A stretch of 64,000 nt of DNA from Afipia sp. P52-10 (GTDB lineage: Bacteria > Pseudomonadota > Alphaproteobacteria > Rhizobiales > Xanthobacteraceae), in the NCBI RefSeq assembly GCF_000516555.1, contig NZ_AZSJ01000003.1:2474313-2538312 (forward strand). Reading direction: 5' to 3'. Below are positions 26,817 through 36,500 of this stretch, in pieces. Each line of letters starts with the position of its first letter. Position 1 is the first letter of the stretch. A program made the position numbers and the translations under genes. The notes beneath the pieces were generated by a model. The model saw only the letters and a list, made by a program, of their open reading frames with translations. It made no database searches and was not told where the DNA came from.

Positions 26817-29147
26817 ATGGATACATTGCCGGACACCATGCGGTTTGGGGCGCGCCAGTCGGTGACGCGCGTTGAGGATCACCGTTTCATCACCGGCCGG
26901 GGCCGCTATGTGGACGATCAGGCCGCCGACGGTGCGCTCTGGCTCGCGGTGTTTCGTTCGCCGCACGCCCATGCGCGGATCGTCGCTGTGGATACGGCGG
27001 CGGCTGCGGCGATGCCGGGCGTGGTCGCGGTGTACACCGGCGCCGATCTCGTCGCCGCCGACGTCGGCGCGATCCCGACGCCGCTGATGTTCCAGCGTCC
27101 CGGCGGCGCGCCGATGACGGTGCCGCCGCGAAGGTTGCTGGCGCATGAGATCGTGCGTTTCGTCGGCGAGGGCGTGGCGGCGGTGGTTGCGACCACGCGC
27201 GAGACGGCACAGGCCGCCTGCGAAGCGATCGAGGCCGACTTCGCGGCGTTGCCCGCGGTGGTTGATCCGACCGCGGCGAGCCTGCCCGATGCGGTGCAGG
27301 TCTGGCCGGAGGCTGGCGGCAATGTGGTCGCGGCCATGAGCTACGGCGATGCCGCCGCGGTGGATGCCGCCTTCGCCAAGGCCGCGCATGTGGTGACGCT
27401 CGATGTCGTCAGCCAGCGTCTCGTGCCGGCGGCGATGGAGCCGCGTTCGACCATGGCCGAGGTCGATCCGAAGAGCGGGCGGCTGACGCTGCATGTGCAG
27501 TCGCAGACGCCGGCGACGACCCGCGACGTGCTGGCCGAAGCGATCCTCAGGCGACCGAAGGACAGCGTGCGGGTGCTGGTGCGCGATATCGGCGGCGGCT
27601 TCGGCCAGAAGACCGGCGTGTATCCGGAAGACGGTCTCGTCGCTTATGCTGCGGTCAAGCTCGGCCGCAAGGTGCGCTGGCGCGCCGATCGCGCCGACGA
27701 ATTCCTCGGCGGCACCCATGGCCGCGACCTGACCTCGACCGCTGCGCTTGCGCTCGACGCGCGCGGCCGCATCCAGGCGTTCCGAGTCACCTCGCTCGGC
27801 AACACTGGAGCTTATCTCACCAGCGCGGGCGCGCTGATCCCGCTGGTGCTCGGCCCGTTCGTCGCCACCGGCACCTACGACATTCCGCTGCTGCACCTCG
27901 ACATCAAGGCGGTGATGACCAACACCGCGCCGCTCGGCGCCTATCGTGGCGCGGGACGGCCGGAGGCGGTCTATGTGATCGAGCGATTGATGGACGCGGC
28001 TGCGCGCCAGCTCAAGATCGATCCATGCAAGCTGCGCAAGATCAACTTCATCAAGCCCGCGCAGATGCCCTATACCAACGGCACCGGGCAGGTCTATGAC
28101 AGCGGCATGTTCGCCCACATGCTCGACCGCGCGGTCGAGAGAGCCGACTGGGACGGCTTTGCCGCGCGCAAGAAGGCCGCCAAGGCAAAGGGCCTGCTCT
28201 ATGGTCGCGGCGTTGCGAGCTACATTGAGTGGACCGGCGCCCGCGCACATAAGGAGCGCGTGAGCCTGCACGCGACCGCGGACGGACGCATCGTGCTGCA
28301 CTCCGCCACTCAGGCGATGGGACAGGGGCTGGAGACGAGCTACGCGCAGATCGTCGCGCAGGCGCTCGGCGTGCCGATGGATGTGATCGATGTGATCCAG
28401 GGCGATACCGATCTCGTGCAGGGGGTCGGCAGCGTCGGCTCGCGCTCGCTGTTCATCGGCGGCACCGCGGTCGCGGTCGCAACCGTCGATCTGATCCGCA
28501 AGGCGCGTGACAAGGCGTCCGAGCTGCTCGAAACTTCGGTCGCCGACATCGAGTATGACGCCGGTTGGCTGTCGGTGGCCGGCACCGACCGCCGCGTCGG
28601 CTTGTTCGAGATCGCAAGCCGCGAGCAGCAGGCGATCCTGAAGGTGGACAGCCAGGGCGAGGTGGATGCGCCGAGCTGGCCGAACGGCGCGCATATCTGC
28701 GAGGTGGAGATCGACCCGCAGACCGGCCGCGTGGCGGTTGCGCGCTACACCACCGTCGACGATGTCGGCGTGCCGATGAATCCGATGCTGGTGTTCGGGC
28801 AGATCCATGGCGGCGTGGCGCAGGGCATCGGCCAGGCGCTGTTCGAGGGCGGCGTCTACAACGAGGACGGGCAGCTTCTGACCGCGAGCTTCCAGGACTA
28901 CGGCATGCCGCGCGCCGACGATCTGCCGGCGATCGATACGACGCTCGACGACTCCGCCCCGTGCCGCACCAATCCATTGGGCGCGAAGGGATGCGGCGAG
29001 TCGGGCGCGATCGGCGCGCCGCCCTGCGTGGTCAATGGCGTGATGGATGCGCTGGCGTCGGTCGGCGTGCAGAACCTGCACGCGCCGCTGACGCCGGCGA
29101 AGATCTGGCAGGCGATCCGCGATGCGCAAGCGGCCGCCGCGGCCTGA
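26817..29147 (+). CDS. Molybdopterin-binding large subunit, xanthine dehydrogenase/CoxL (form II) family
   Basis: A 776-aa Mo-hydroxylase large subunit (CoxL/aldehyde oxidase type). Motif AYRGAGR at residues 375-381 is the form II signature; true CO dehydrogenase (form I) would have AYRCSFR. The catalytic Glu is in GCGESG (residue 728). GGFGQKTG and GQGLETSYAQIVAQ contact the cofactor. The usual partner genes, a FAD medium subunit and an iron-sulfur small subunit, are absent on both sides, so electrons must go to subunits encoded elsewhere. ATG 26817 matches the family start (MRFGARQSVTRVEDHRFITGRGRYVDD). Substrate is probably an aldehyde or N-heterocycle. Confidence 0.88.
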   Translation: MDTLPDTMRFGARQSVTRVEDHRFITGRGRYVDDQAADGALWLAVFRSPHAHARIVAVDTAAAAAMPGVVAVYTGADLVAADVGAIPTPLMFQRPGGAPMTVPPRRLLAHEIVRFVGEGVAAVVATTRETAQAACEAIEADFAALPAVVDPTAASLPDAVQVWPEAGGNVVAAMSYGDAAAVDAAFAKAAHVVTLDVVSQRLVPAAMEPRSTMAEVDPKSGRLTLHVQSQTPATTRDVLAEAILRRPKDSVRVLVRDIGGGFGQKTGVYPEDGLVAYAAVKLGRKVRWRADRADEFLGGTHGRDLTSTAALALDARGRIQAFRVTSLGNTGAYLTSAGALIPLVLGPFVATGTYDIPLLHLDIKAVMTNTAPLGAYRGAGRPEAVYVIERLMDAAARQLKIDPCKLRKINFIKPAQMPYTNGTGQVYDSGMFAHMLDRAVERADWDGFAARKKAAKAKGLLYGRGVASYIEWTGARAHKERVSLHATADGRIVLHSATQAMGQGLETSYAQIVAQALGVPMDVIDVIQGDTDLVQGVGSVGSRSLFIGGTAVAVATVDLIRKARDKASELLETSVADIEYDAGWLSVAGTDRRVGLFEIASREQQAILKVDSQGEVDAPSWPNGAHICEVEIDPQTGRVAVARYTTVDDVGVPMNPMLVFGQIHGGVAQGIGQALFEGGVYNEDGQLLTASFQDYGMPRADDLPAIDTTLDDSAPCRTNPLGAKGCGESGAIGAPPCVVNGVMDALASVGVQNLHAPLTPAKIWQAIRDAQAAAAA

Positions 29148-29180
29148 AAGAGCAGCGCATGAGAGCCTTGTGAGTGAACC

Positions 29181-29213
29181 CGTTGATGCCCGTGCTTGTC
29201 ACGGGCATCAACG
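29181..29213. terminator. Bidirectional terminator hairpin
   Basis: Perfect 14-bp arms CGTTGATGCCCGTG (29181-29194) and CACGGGCATCAACG (29200-29213) with a 5-nt loop, between the convergent CoxL-like and DoxX-like genes. The GATGCCCG...CGGGCATC core resembles the extragenic palindromes common in bradyrhizobial genomes. Confidence 0.7.
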
Positions 29214-29245
29214 TCGCCGCTTGGCGGCTTCGCGCTCAATCAGCC

Positions 29246-29638
29246 TCAGCGAAGCGGCAGCAGCGCACGGACGCGGGGGTCGCGCAGATAAAGCCCGCCC
29301 CAGGCCATCAGGCCGAGCAAAAGGCAGATCACCTGCGGCGGCGAGGCAAACTCCCCAAGCCGGACATGGGTGCAGATCGCGCCGCCGAGAAAGCCGGTGA
29401 CGACAATGGCGCCGAGCATCGCCGTCTGCGGAATTGCGTAGAGCAGGGCGCATACCAGCATGATCGCGCCGAGCACAGGCGCCAACTCGATCGGAAAGCC
29501 CGAGGCATCCATCGCCGGACGCAGCAGGTTGGGTGCGAAAAGCTGCACGCCCGCATCGGCAAGCAGGATAAGCACGACGAGCGCGCTCATCAGATGGCCG
29601 ATCCGGGCCAGGGCGGGCGTGCGGGTGAGGTCGGTCAT
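29246..29638 (-). CDS. DoxX-like family membrane protein
   Basis: A 130-aa protein with four hydrophobic segments (MSALVVLILLADAGVQLF, LAPVLGAIMLVCALLYAIP, MLGAIVVTGFLGGAICTHVRLGE, PPQVICLLLGLMAWGGLYLRD). The pattern, including GGAICTHVRLGE, matches the DoxX-like family of small integral membrane proteins, whose role is unclear (some are linked to thiosulfate or redox processes). Single gene, convergent with the CoxL-like gene. Confidence 0.8.
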   Translation of the reverse strand: MTDLTRTPALARIGHLMSALVVLILLADAGVQLFAPNLLRPAMDASGFPIELAPVLGAIMLVCALLYAIPQTAMLGAIVVTGFLGGAICTHVRLGEFASPPQVICLLLGLMAWGGLYLRDPRVRALLPLR

Positions 29639-29833
29639 TGCGATTGGTCCTCAGGGGCATGATTGTGTTTCAGGTCGGGCGGCGGCCGGTCGGGGTGTGG
29701 ACGATGGCTGCCGATCTACGAACGCTCTGTGTCTTGTGTCACAGATCGCATTGGCGGCATCGGCGCGCCGATGCGAGGCACGGCGCGTTGTGCTATCTGT
29801 CGCGCGTGGATCGAGTTTTCGGAACGCGTGAGG

Positions 29834-30487
29834 ATGGTGCCGGGATTTCTGTTCGATGGGCCGGAGCAGGCCGAGGTCACCATCCTGCTGGCGCACGGCG
29901 CCGGAGCGCCGATGGATTCGCCGGCGATGACCGCGTGTGCTCGGGCGCTGGCCGCGGCAGGTTTTCGTGTGGTCCGCTTCGAATTCGCCTACATGGCGAG
30001 CCGCCGCACGGCTTCGGGCCGCAAGCCGCCGCCACGCGCCGAGACGCTCAAGGAAGAATACCTGGCAGCCGTCGCTGCGCTCGATGCGCATGGACCGCTG
30101 GTGATCGGCGGTAAATCGATGGGTGGACGCGTCGCCAGCATGATCGCCGATACGCTGCACGCCGAGGGGCGGCTCGCCGGGCTGCTGTGTCTTGGTTATC
30201 CGTTCCATCCGGTCGGCAAGCCAGACCAGTTGCGCACGGCGCATCTTGCGACGTTGCGAACGCCGGCACTGATCGCGCAGGGAACGCGCGATCCGTTCGG
30301 CAGCCGCGAGGAGGTTGCGACCTACCACCTCGCCCAGACGATCGAGATTCTCTGGCTCGAGGATGGCGATCACGACCTCAAGCCGCGCAAACGGGTTTCG
30401 GGATTCTCGGCCGCAGACCATCTGCGGACGCTTGGTGTGGCCGTATCGGAATGGGTGCGCGGGATCGTCGGAGTGTCAAAAGCGTGA
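29834..30487 (+). CDS. Alpha/beta hydrolase, KANL3/Tex30 type
   Basis: A 217-aa cytoplasmic alpha/beta hydrolase. The opening TILLAHGAGAPMDSPAMTACARALAAAGFRVVRFEFAYM and the nucleophile elbow IGGKSMGGRVASMIAD (Ser in GKSMGG) are characteristic of this small subgroup; later blocks are LCLGYPFHPVGKPDQLR, APALIAQGTRDPFG-like and DGDHDLKPRK with the catalytic Asp and His. The ATG at 29834 is chosen by the family start; the frame stays open upstream to 29663 but lacks similarity. Substrate unknown. Confidence 0.85.
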   Translation: MVPGFLFDGPEQAEVTILLAHGAGAPMDSPAMTACARALAAAGFRVVRFEFAYMASRRTASGRKPPPRAETLKEEYLAAVAALDAHGPLVIGGKSMGGRVASMIADTLHAEGRLAGLLCLGYPFHPVGKPDQLRTAHLATLRTPALIAQGTRDPFGSREEVATYHLAQTIEILWLEDGDHDLKPRKRVSGFSAADHLRTLGVAVSEWVRGIVGVSKA

Positions 30488-30532
30488 AGCTCGTCGCTGA
30501 ATTGTGATCGCGGACGGCGCGCGATTTGATTT

Positions 30533-30568
30533 GAATGCCGCCTTTCCGCGCGGCCCGCATTCTTTTTT
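30533..30568 (+). terminator. Rho-independent terminator after the hydrolase gene
   Basis: GAATGC (30533-30538) pairs with GCATTC (30557-30562), reinforced by inner GC pairs with a bulge, and is followed directly by six T (30563-30568). Confidence 0.7.
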
Positions 30569-30753
30569 CGGTTAATCCCTGGCGCTTCGGCCAGCGCGCA
30601 CATAGCTCAGCGGGCCGCGGCGTTGGCCGCTCCTGCCGACAGTCTTGCCTGCCGCATGAAACCCGTCATGAATCTTATGGCTGTTGACCAACGTGCCGTT
30701 GGACTAAAGTCGAACGGTCATCCGGAAGGCTATCCGATCGCTGGCTCGCATCC

Positions 30754-32010
30754 GTGGAGTTGTCCGTGAGCGTCAAGTCGTCGTCGATCGCTGAAATCGG
30801 ACAATGGGTCGTTGCGCGCGGGCTGGCTGGCGCATCGGAGGCGGACCTCCTTGACAGCTTCTGCGCCCGCTGTCGCGAGGCGGGGCTGCGCCTGTCGCAC
30901 GGGCTCGTCATCATCGACACGCTGCACCCGACCTATGAAGGCCGCGCCTTCTGGTGGGACCTGACGCAGACCAACGAAAACCGCATGATCGAATACGGGC
31001 CGACCAATACCGGCGAGGCGGCCGAGAAATGGCGGCGCAGCTCATTCTATCATCTGTTGCAGTCCGGCGAACCGGACATGCGGATTCGCATCGGCCAGGA
31101 CCTCACCGCTGATTTTCTCAATCTCGACCGGCTGCGCAGCGAGGGGCACACGGATTACATCGCCTTCGTCCATCGCTTCGACCGTGACGGCTCGATCGGG
31201 GAAATGGATGCGGTCTACTCGCATTGGACCACCACGCATGACGACGGCTTTGCCGACGATGAGCTGGAAGCCTTGCGGACGCTGGTGCCGAGCCTTTCGC
31301 TGGCGGCCAAGTGCATGTCGCTGGTGCGTGTCGCCGGAACGCTGGTCGAGGTCTATCTCGGCCGCGACACCGGCCGGCGTGTGCTGGCGGGACAGATCTC
31401 GCGCGGCGTCGCCGAGCGGATCCATGCCGTGCTGTGGTATTCCGACCTGCGCGATTTCACCGCGATCTCCGAGACGATCCCGCCGGAGGAGATCATGCCG
31501 ATGCTCAACGCCTATGCGGAAGCGGTCATCTCGTCGATCCAGTCGGAAGGCGGCGAAGTGCTGAAGCTGACGGGCGACGGCGTGCTGGCGATCTTCAATG
31601 CGGAGATCGGCACCCAGGCTGGCCACGCCGCGCTGCGCGCCGAGCGTGCGATGCGGCTGAAGGTCGAGGCGCTCAACCAGCAGCGCGCAGCGGACGGCAG
31701 GCCGGTGACGGAGGTCTATCTCGGCCTGCATGTCGGCGACGTGTTCTACGGTAACATCGGCAGCGGCGACCGGCTCGACTTCACGGTGATCGGGCCTGCA
31801 GTGAACGAGGTCTGCCGCATCGCGACGATGTGCCGTTCGGCAGGCCGGTTGATGCTGGCCTCCACCGATTTCATCCGGGCGGCGACGCGGGCGGAGCGGC
31901 AGCGGCTCGTTTCGGTGGGGCGGTTCGCTTTGCGCGGGGTCGAGCGGCCGCGCGAGCTGTTCACGCTCGACCGCTACCATGACGGCGACCCGGCCGGGCA
32001 CGCCAACTGA
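30754..32010 (+). CDS. Class III adenylate cyclase with unidentified N-terminal sensor domain
   Basis: A 418-aa signalling protein. The C-terminal catalytic domain (about 225-400) has all key residues: metal-binding Asp231 (YSDLRDFT) and Asp275 (KLTGDGV), adenine-specifying Lys271 and Asp342 (LDFTVIG), and transition-state Asn351 and Arg355 (NEVCRI). It should therefore make cAMP. The first ~220 residues show no familiar GAF, PAS or CHASE motif to my eye; they read as a soluble domain with YEGRAFWWDLTQ and FVHRFDRDG. The start is GTG at 30754 with GGAAGG upstream. A common architecture in rhizobia, with many paralogues per genome. Confidence 0.9.
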   Translation: MELSVSVKSSSIAEIGQWVVARGLAGASEADLLDSFCARCREAGLRLSHGLVIIDTLHPTYEGRAFWWDLTQTNENRMIEYGPTNTGEAAEKWRRSSFYHLLQSGEPDMRIRIGQDLTADFLNLDRLRSEGHTDYIAFVHRFDRDGSIGEMDAVYSHWTTTHDDGFADDELEALRTLVPSLSLAAKCMSLVRVAGTLVEVYLGRDTGRRVLAGQISRGVAERIHAVLWYSDLRDFTAISETIPPEEIMPMLNAYAEAVISSIQSEGGEVLKLTGDGVLAIFNAEIGTQAGHAALRAERAMRLKVEALNQQRAADGRPVTEVYLGLHVGDVFYGNIGSGDRLDFTVIGPAVNEVCRIATMCRSAGRLMLASTDFIRAATRAERQRLVSVGRFALRGVERPRELFTLDRYHDGDPAGHAN

Positions 32011-32060
32011 CGGATTTTATGGCAGGATCGATCCCGCCGAGACGATGTGATGAGGGGCTC

Positions 32061-33308
32061 ATGATGATGCATGCGCATTCTTTCCAGGCCGGCACACCGG
32101 CGCTCCGTTCCCTCGGCTTCGTGCTGGCGGCGCTGTCGCTTGCAGCCTGCGACGGCACCAAGCAGCAGACCGCGCAGAGCCCGCCCGTGGTCACCGTCGC
32201 CGCACCCACGCAGCGCGTCGTCACCGATTGGGACGAGTTCGTCGGCCGCTTCGAGGCTACCCAGCAGGTGCAGGTCCGCGCGCGCGTCGGCGGTTTCGTC
32301 AAGAGCATCGACTTCAAGGACGGCGCGATGGTCAAGACCGGCGATCTGCTCTACGTGATCGATCCGCGCCCCTATGAGGCGGTGCAGCTGCAGGCGCGGG
32401 GTCAGCTCGCCGACGCCAAGGCCCGGCAGACCCTCGCCGAGCGCGAACTCGCCCGCGCCACCGAACTGAGCAAGACCCAGGCGGTGTCGGAAAGCGTCGT
32501 CGACCAGCGGCGCCAGCAGCTGCAGGCGGCGCAGGCCGCGGTGCTGCAGGCCGAAGGCGTGCTCGAGCGCGCCTCGCTCGACGTCGAATTCACCCGCGTC
32601 ACCGCGCCGATCGATGGTCGCATCAGCCGCCATCTGGTCGCGCTCGGCAACCTGGTGCAGGGCGGCGACAGCGGCTCGACCGTGCTGACCTCGATCGTAT
32701 CGATGGACCCGATCCACATCTACTTCGATATGGATGAAGCGACCTACCTGAAGAACAACCGGCTCTGGTTCGAAGGCAAGCGGCCAAGCTCGCGCGACAC
32801 GCCGAATCCGGTGCAGATCACCCTGTCCGGCGAGAGCAAGCCGTCGCGCGAAGGCAAGATGGACTTCCTCGACAACCGGCTCGACATCGCCACCGGAACG
32901 CTGCGCGGCCGCGCGATCGTGCCGAACACCGATCTATCGATCCTGCCCGGCCAGTTCGCCCGCGTGCGGGTGCTCGGCAGCGCGCCGTATCAGGCGCTGC
33001 TGCTGCCGGATACGGCGATCACCAACGATCAGTCGCGCAAGGTGGTGTTCGTCGTCAACAAGGACGACGTGGTGGAGATGCGGCCCGTCGTGCTTGGTCC
33101 GCTGGATGACGGCCTGCGGGTGGTGCGCGAAGGCATCAACGCCGACGACCGGGTGATCGTCGATGGCCTGCAGCGCGCGCGGATCGGCGCCAAGGTGACG
33201 CCGCAGACCACCAAGGCGCCGCCGCCCCCGGCCGCGCCGGCCGCAGAATCCGCGAAGGAGTCCGTCAAGGAACCGGTGGTGCAGCCGGCGAAGGGCGACA
33301 GGTCATGA
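32061..33308 (+). CDS. RND efflux periplasmic adaptor (membrane fusion) lipoprotein
   Basis: A 415-aa AcrA/MexE-type adaptor. Lipobox LSLAAC places the lipidated cysteine at residue 30. Order: barrel-sandwich half (VRARVGGFVKSIDFKDGAMVKTGDLLYVIDPRPYE), coiled-coil hairpin (ARQTLAERELARATELSKTQAVSESVVDQRRQQLQAAQAAV), second lipoyl half (VTAPIDGRISRHLVALGNLVQGG), beta-barrel, and a Pro/Ala/Lys-rich tail. Start at 32061 (MMMHAHS) follows GAGGGGC. Overlaps the pump gene by 4 nt. No outer-membrane factor or regulator gene is adjacent. Confidence 0.93.
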   Translation: MMMHAHSFQAGTPALRSLGFVLAALSLAACDGTKQQTAQSPPVVTVAAPTQRVVTDWDEFVGRFEATQQVQVRARVGGFVKSIDFKDGAMVKTGDLLYVIDPRPYEAVQLQARGQLADAKARQTLAERELARATELSKTQAVSESVVDQRRQQLQAAQAAVLQAEGVLERASLDVEFTRVTAPIDGRISRHLVALGNLVQGGDSGSTVLTSIVSMDPIHIYFDMDEATYLKNNRLWFEGKRPSSRDTPNPVQITLSGESKPSREGKMDFLDNRLDIATGTLRGRAIVPNTDLSILPGQFARVRVLGSAPYQALLLPDTAITNDQSRKVVFVVNKDDVVEMRPVVLGPLDDGLRVVREGINADDRVIVDGLQRARIGAKVTPQTTKAPPPPAAPAAESAKESVKEPVVQPAKGDRS

Positions 33309-36300
33309 ACATCGGCCATCTCTCGATCCGCCAGCCGGTGCTGGCGATGGTGCTGTCGATCGTGCTGCTGATCGTCGGCGGCATCGCCTACTGGACGCTG
33401 CCGGTCGCCGAATATCCGCAGGTCGCTTCGCCGACCGTGGTCGTCACCACGCAGTATCCCGGCGCGTCGGCGCAGACCGTGGCCGATACGGTGGCGACGC
33501 CGATCGAGCAGGAGATCAACGGCGTCGAGGACATGCTGTACATGTACAGCCAGGCGACGTCCGACGGCCGCCTGACGATCACCGTCACATTCAAACTCGG
33601 CACCGACCTCGACAAGGCGCAGGTGCTGGTGCAGAACCGCGTCGCGATCGCCGAGCCGCGGCTGCCGGAGGAGGTGCGGCGCAGCGGCGTGGTCACGCGC
33701 AAGAACAGCCCGGACCTGCTGCTGGTGGTGTTCATGCTGTCGCCGGACAACACCTACGATCAGCTCTACATCTCCAACTACGCATTGCGGCAGGTGCGCG
33801 ACCAACTGCTGCGCCTCGATGGCGTCGGCGACATCCAGATCTTCGGCGCGCGCGATTACTCGATGCGGCTGTGGCTGGACCCGGACAAGATTTCCGCGCT
33901 CGGCATGACCGCGACTGACGTGCTGGCGGCGGTGCGGTCGCAGAATCTGCAGATCGCCGGCGGCCAGATCGGCGAGGCGCCGATCTCCGATCGCGCCTTC
34001 CAGCTCAACCTGACCTTCACCGGTCGCCTCAGCAGCGTGCAGCAGTTCGAAGACATCATCATCAAGGCCGGAGAGGACGGCCGCACCGTGCGGCTGCGCG
34101 ATGTGGCCCGCGTCGAGCTCGGCGCATTGTCGTATTCATCGAACTCGTTCCTGCTGCAAAAACCGTCGGTGGCGCTCGCGGTCTCGCAGCGGCCAGGCTC
34201 GAACGCGCTCGGCACTGCCAAGCTGATCGCCGATGCGATGGAGAAGCTGAAGCAGGACTTCCCGCGCGGCCTCGAATACAACATCGGCTACAACCCGACC
34301 GAGTTCATTGCCCGTTCGGTGAGTGAGCTGATCAAGACGATCTACGAGGCGATGCTGCTGGTCGTCATCGTCGTGCTGGTGTTCCTGCAAGGCTGGCGGG
34401 CGGCGGTGATCCCGATCCTGGCGATTCCGGTCTCGCTGGTTGGCACCTTCGCGGTGATGGCGGCGCTCGGCTACTCGATCAACAACCTCACCCTGTTCGG
34501 GCTGGTGCTGGCGGTCGGCATCGTCGTCGACGATGCGATCGTCGTGGTGGAGAATGTCGAGCGCCATCTCGCCAACGGCAAGTCGCCGCGCGAGGCTGCG
34601 TTCGCGACCATGAGCGAGGTCGGCGGCGCGCTGGTGTCGATCGCACTGGTGCTGGCCGCGGTGTTCGTGCCGACGGCGTTCCTGGAAGGAATCACCGGCG
34701 AGTTCTTCCGGCAGTTTGCGATCACCATCGCGGTCGCCACCGCGATCTCCTGCTTCTGTTCGCTGACGCTGTCGCCGGCATTGTCGTCGCTGCTGCTGCG
34801 GCCGCACGCGGCGCATGACGGCCCGTCGCGCAATCCGCTGCTGCGCGCCTGGAACGCCTTCGCCGGCGCCTTCAACCGCGGCTTCGACCGGCTGTCGCGC
34901 GGTTACGGGCGGGCGGCCGGCTTCGCCGTGCATCATTCGGCATTGATGCTCGCGCTCTATGCGCTGCTGATCGGCGGCGCCGCCTGGCTGCTGGTGATCA
35001 CGCCGAAGGGCTTCATCCCGGCGCAGGATCGCGGCTACGTCGTCGTCGCCGTGCAGTTGCCGGGGGCGGCGTCGCTGCAGCGGACCACGGACATCGTCCG
35101 CCAGGTCGAGCAGATCGCGTTGAACACGCCGGGTGTCGTGCGCGTGCCGGCCTTCGCCGGCTTCTCCGGCGCGACACGGACACTCGCCAGCAATGCGGCG
35201 GCGCTGTTTCCGGTGTTCGACGAGCCGGAGGAGCGCGCGAAGAAGGGACTGACCACGGCGGCGATCACCGCCGAGTTGCGCAAGCGGCTCGCAGTGATCG
35301 AAGGCGCGATCATCATCGTCATCCCGCCGCCGGCGATTCCCGGCATCGGCACCGGCGGCGGCTTCGCCATGCGGGTGCAGGACCGGCAGGGGCGGGGACC
35401 GGAGCTGTTGGCATCGGCCACCGACGAACTCGTCAACGCGGCGCGGCGCGACCCGCGGCTGACGGCAGTGTTCTCGCCGTTCGGCGCCAACACGCCGCAA
35501 ATCCATGTGGAGGTGGACCGCACCCGCGCGCAGATGCTCGGCGTGCCGATCCAGAATGTCACCGACACGATCGAGACCTATTTCGGCTCAGCCTATGTCA
35601 ACGACTTCAACATCCTCGGCCGCACCTACCGCGTCACCGCCCAGGCGGACCTGCCGTTCCGCAAGGAGACCAGCGACCTCGCGCGGCTGCGGACCAAGAA
35701 TGCCAATGGCGACATGGTGCTGCTCGGCAGCCTGGTCGACTTCCGCAACACGGCGGGGCCGGACCGGGTGCCGCGCTACAACCTATATCCGGCGGCGGAG
35801 ATTCAGGGCGACACCGTGCCGGGCACGAGTTCGACCACCGCGCTCACGATCATGCAGCAGCTCGCCGACCAGGTGCTGCCGAGCGGCATCGCGTTCGAAT
35901 GGACCGACCTGTCGCTGCAGGAATCCACCAGCGGCAATGCCGGCCTCTACATCTTCCCGATCTGCGTGCTGTTCGTCTTCCTCGTCTTGGCGGCGCAGTA
36001 TGGAAGCTGGAGCCTGCCGTTCGCGGTGATCCTGATCGTGCCGATGTGCATCCTCGCCGGCATCGTCGGGGTCCGCATCATGGGGCAGGACGTCAACCTG
36101 CTGACGCAGATCGGCTTCGTCGTGCTGGTGGGCCTCGCGGCCAAGAACGCGATCCTGATCGTCGAGTTCGCGCGCGACATCGAGCTGGAAGGCAAGTCGC
36201 CGGTGGATGCGGTGGTGGAGGCCTGTCACCTGCGGTTGCGGCCGATCCTGATGACGTCGTTCGCCTTCATTCTCGGCGTGCTGCCGCTGGTGATCTCGAC

Positions 36301-36463
36301 CGGCGCCGGTTCGGAGATGCGTCAGGCGGTCGGCGTCGCGGTGTTCTTCGGCATGATCGGCGTGACGCTGTTCGGGCTGATGTTCACGCCGGTGTTCTAC
36401 GTGCTGATCCGCCGCCTGAGCGGGCGCAAGCTGGCGATGCAGGACGCGGCCGAGCCAACGTGA
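33305..36463 (+). CDS. RND multidrug efflux pump inner-membrane transporter (HAE1 family)
   Basis: A 1052-aa proton-driven exporter of the AcrB/MexF type. Twelve transmembrane helices in the usual arrangement: TM1 VLAMVLSIVLLIVGGIAYW, the TM4 proton-relay pair in GIVVDDAIVVVENVERH, and TM7-12 beyond residue 540. Periplasmic docking domains lie between, with the FTAGE-like conserved stretches. The ATG overlaps the adaptor stop in ATGA. Together they form a two-gene efflux operon that must borrow an outer-membrane channel. Substrate range unknown. Confidence 0.95.
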   Translation: MNIGHLSIRQPVLAMVLSIVLLIVGGIAYWTLPVAEYPQVASPTVVVTTQYPGASAQTVADTVATPIEQEINGVEDMLYMYSQATSDGRLTITVTFKLGTDLDKAQVLVQNRVAIAEPRLPEEVRRSGVVTRKNSPDLLLVVFMLSPDNTYDQLYISNYALRQVRDQLLRLDGVGDIQIFGARDYSMRLWLDPDKISALGMTATDVLAAVRSQNLQIAGGQIGEAPISDRAFQLNLTFTGRLSSVQQFEDIIIKAGEDGRTVRLRDVARVELGALSYSSNSFLLQKPSVALAVSQRPGSNALGTAKLIADAMEKLKQDFPRGLEYNIGYNPTEFIARSVSELIKTIYEAMLLVVIVVLVFLQGWRAAVIPILAIPVSLVGTFAVMAALGYSINNLTLFGLVLAVGIVVDDAIVVVENVERHLANGKSPREAAFATMSEVGGALVSIALVLAAVFVPTAFLEGITGEFFRQFAITIAVATAISCFCSLTLSPALSSLLLRPHAAHDGPSRNPLLRAWNAFAGAFNRGFDRLSRGYGRAAGFAVHHSALMLALYALLIGGAAWLLVITPKGFIPAQDRGYVVVAVQLPGAASLQRTTDIVRQVEQIALNTPGVVRVPAFAGFSGATRTLASNAAALFPVFDEPEERAKKGLTTAAITAELRKRLAVIEGAIIIVIPPPAIPGIGTGGGFAMRVQDRQGRGPELLASATDELVNAARRDPRLTAVFSPFGANTPQIHVEVDRTRAQMLGVPIQNVTDTIETYFGSAYVNDFNILGRTYRVTAQADLPFRKETSDLARLRTKNANGDMVLLGSLVDFRNTAGPDRVPRYNLYPAAEIQGDTVPGTSSTTALTIMQQLADQVLPSGIAFEWTDLSLQESTSGNAGLYIFPICVLFVFLVLAAQYGSWSLPFAVILIVPMCILAGIVGVRIMGQDVNLLTQIGFVVLVGLAAKNAILIVEFARDIELEGKSPVDAVVEACHLRLRPILMTSFAFILGVLPLVISTGAGSEMRQAVGVAVFFGMIGVTLFGLMFTPVFYVLIRRLSGRKLAMQDAAEPT

Positions 36464-36500
36464 CAGGAGCACGCCTGGGCAGGCCGCGCCCGCGCTTCGC

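Noticed and set aside
26790-29129. A 779-residue open frame on the minus strand opposite the CoxL-like gene
   Set aside because: Arg/His-rich, no family resemblance; mirror frame typical of GC-rich coding DNA opposite a well-supported gene.
26817-29147. True aerobic CO dehydrogenase (CoxL form I)
   Set aside because: Active-site motif is AYRGAGR, not AYRCSFR, and the CoxM and CoxS genes are missing.
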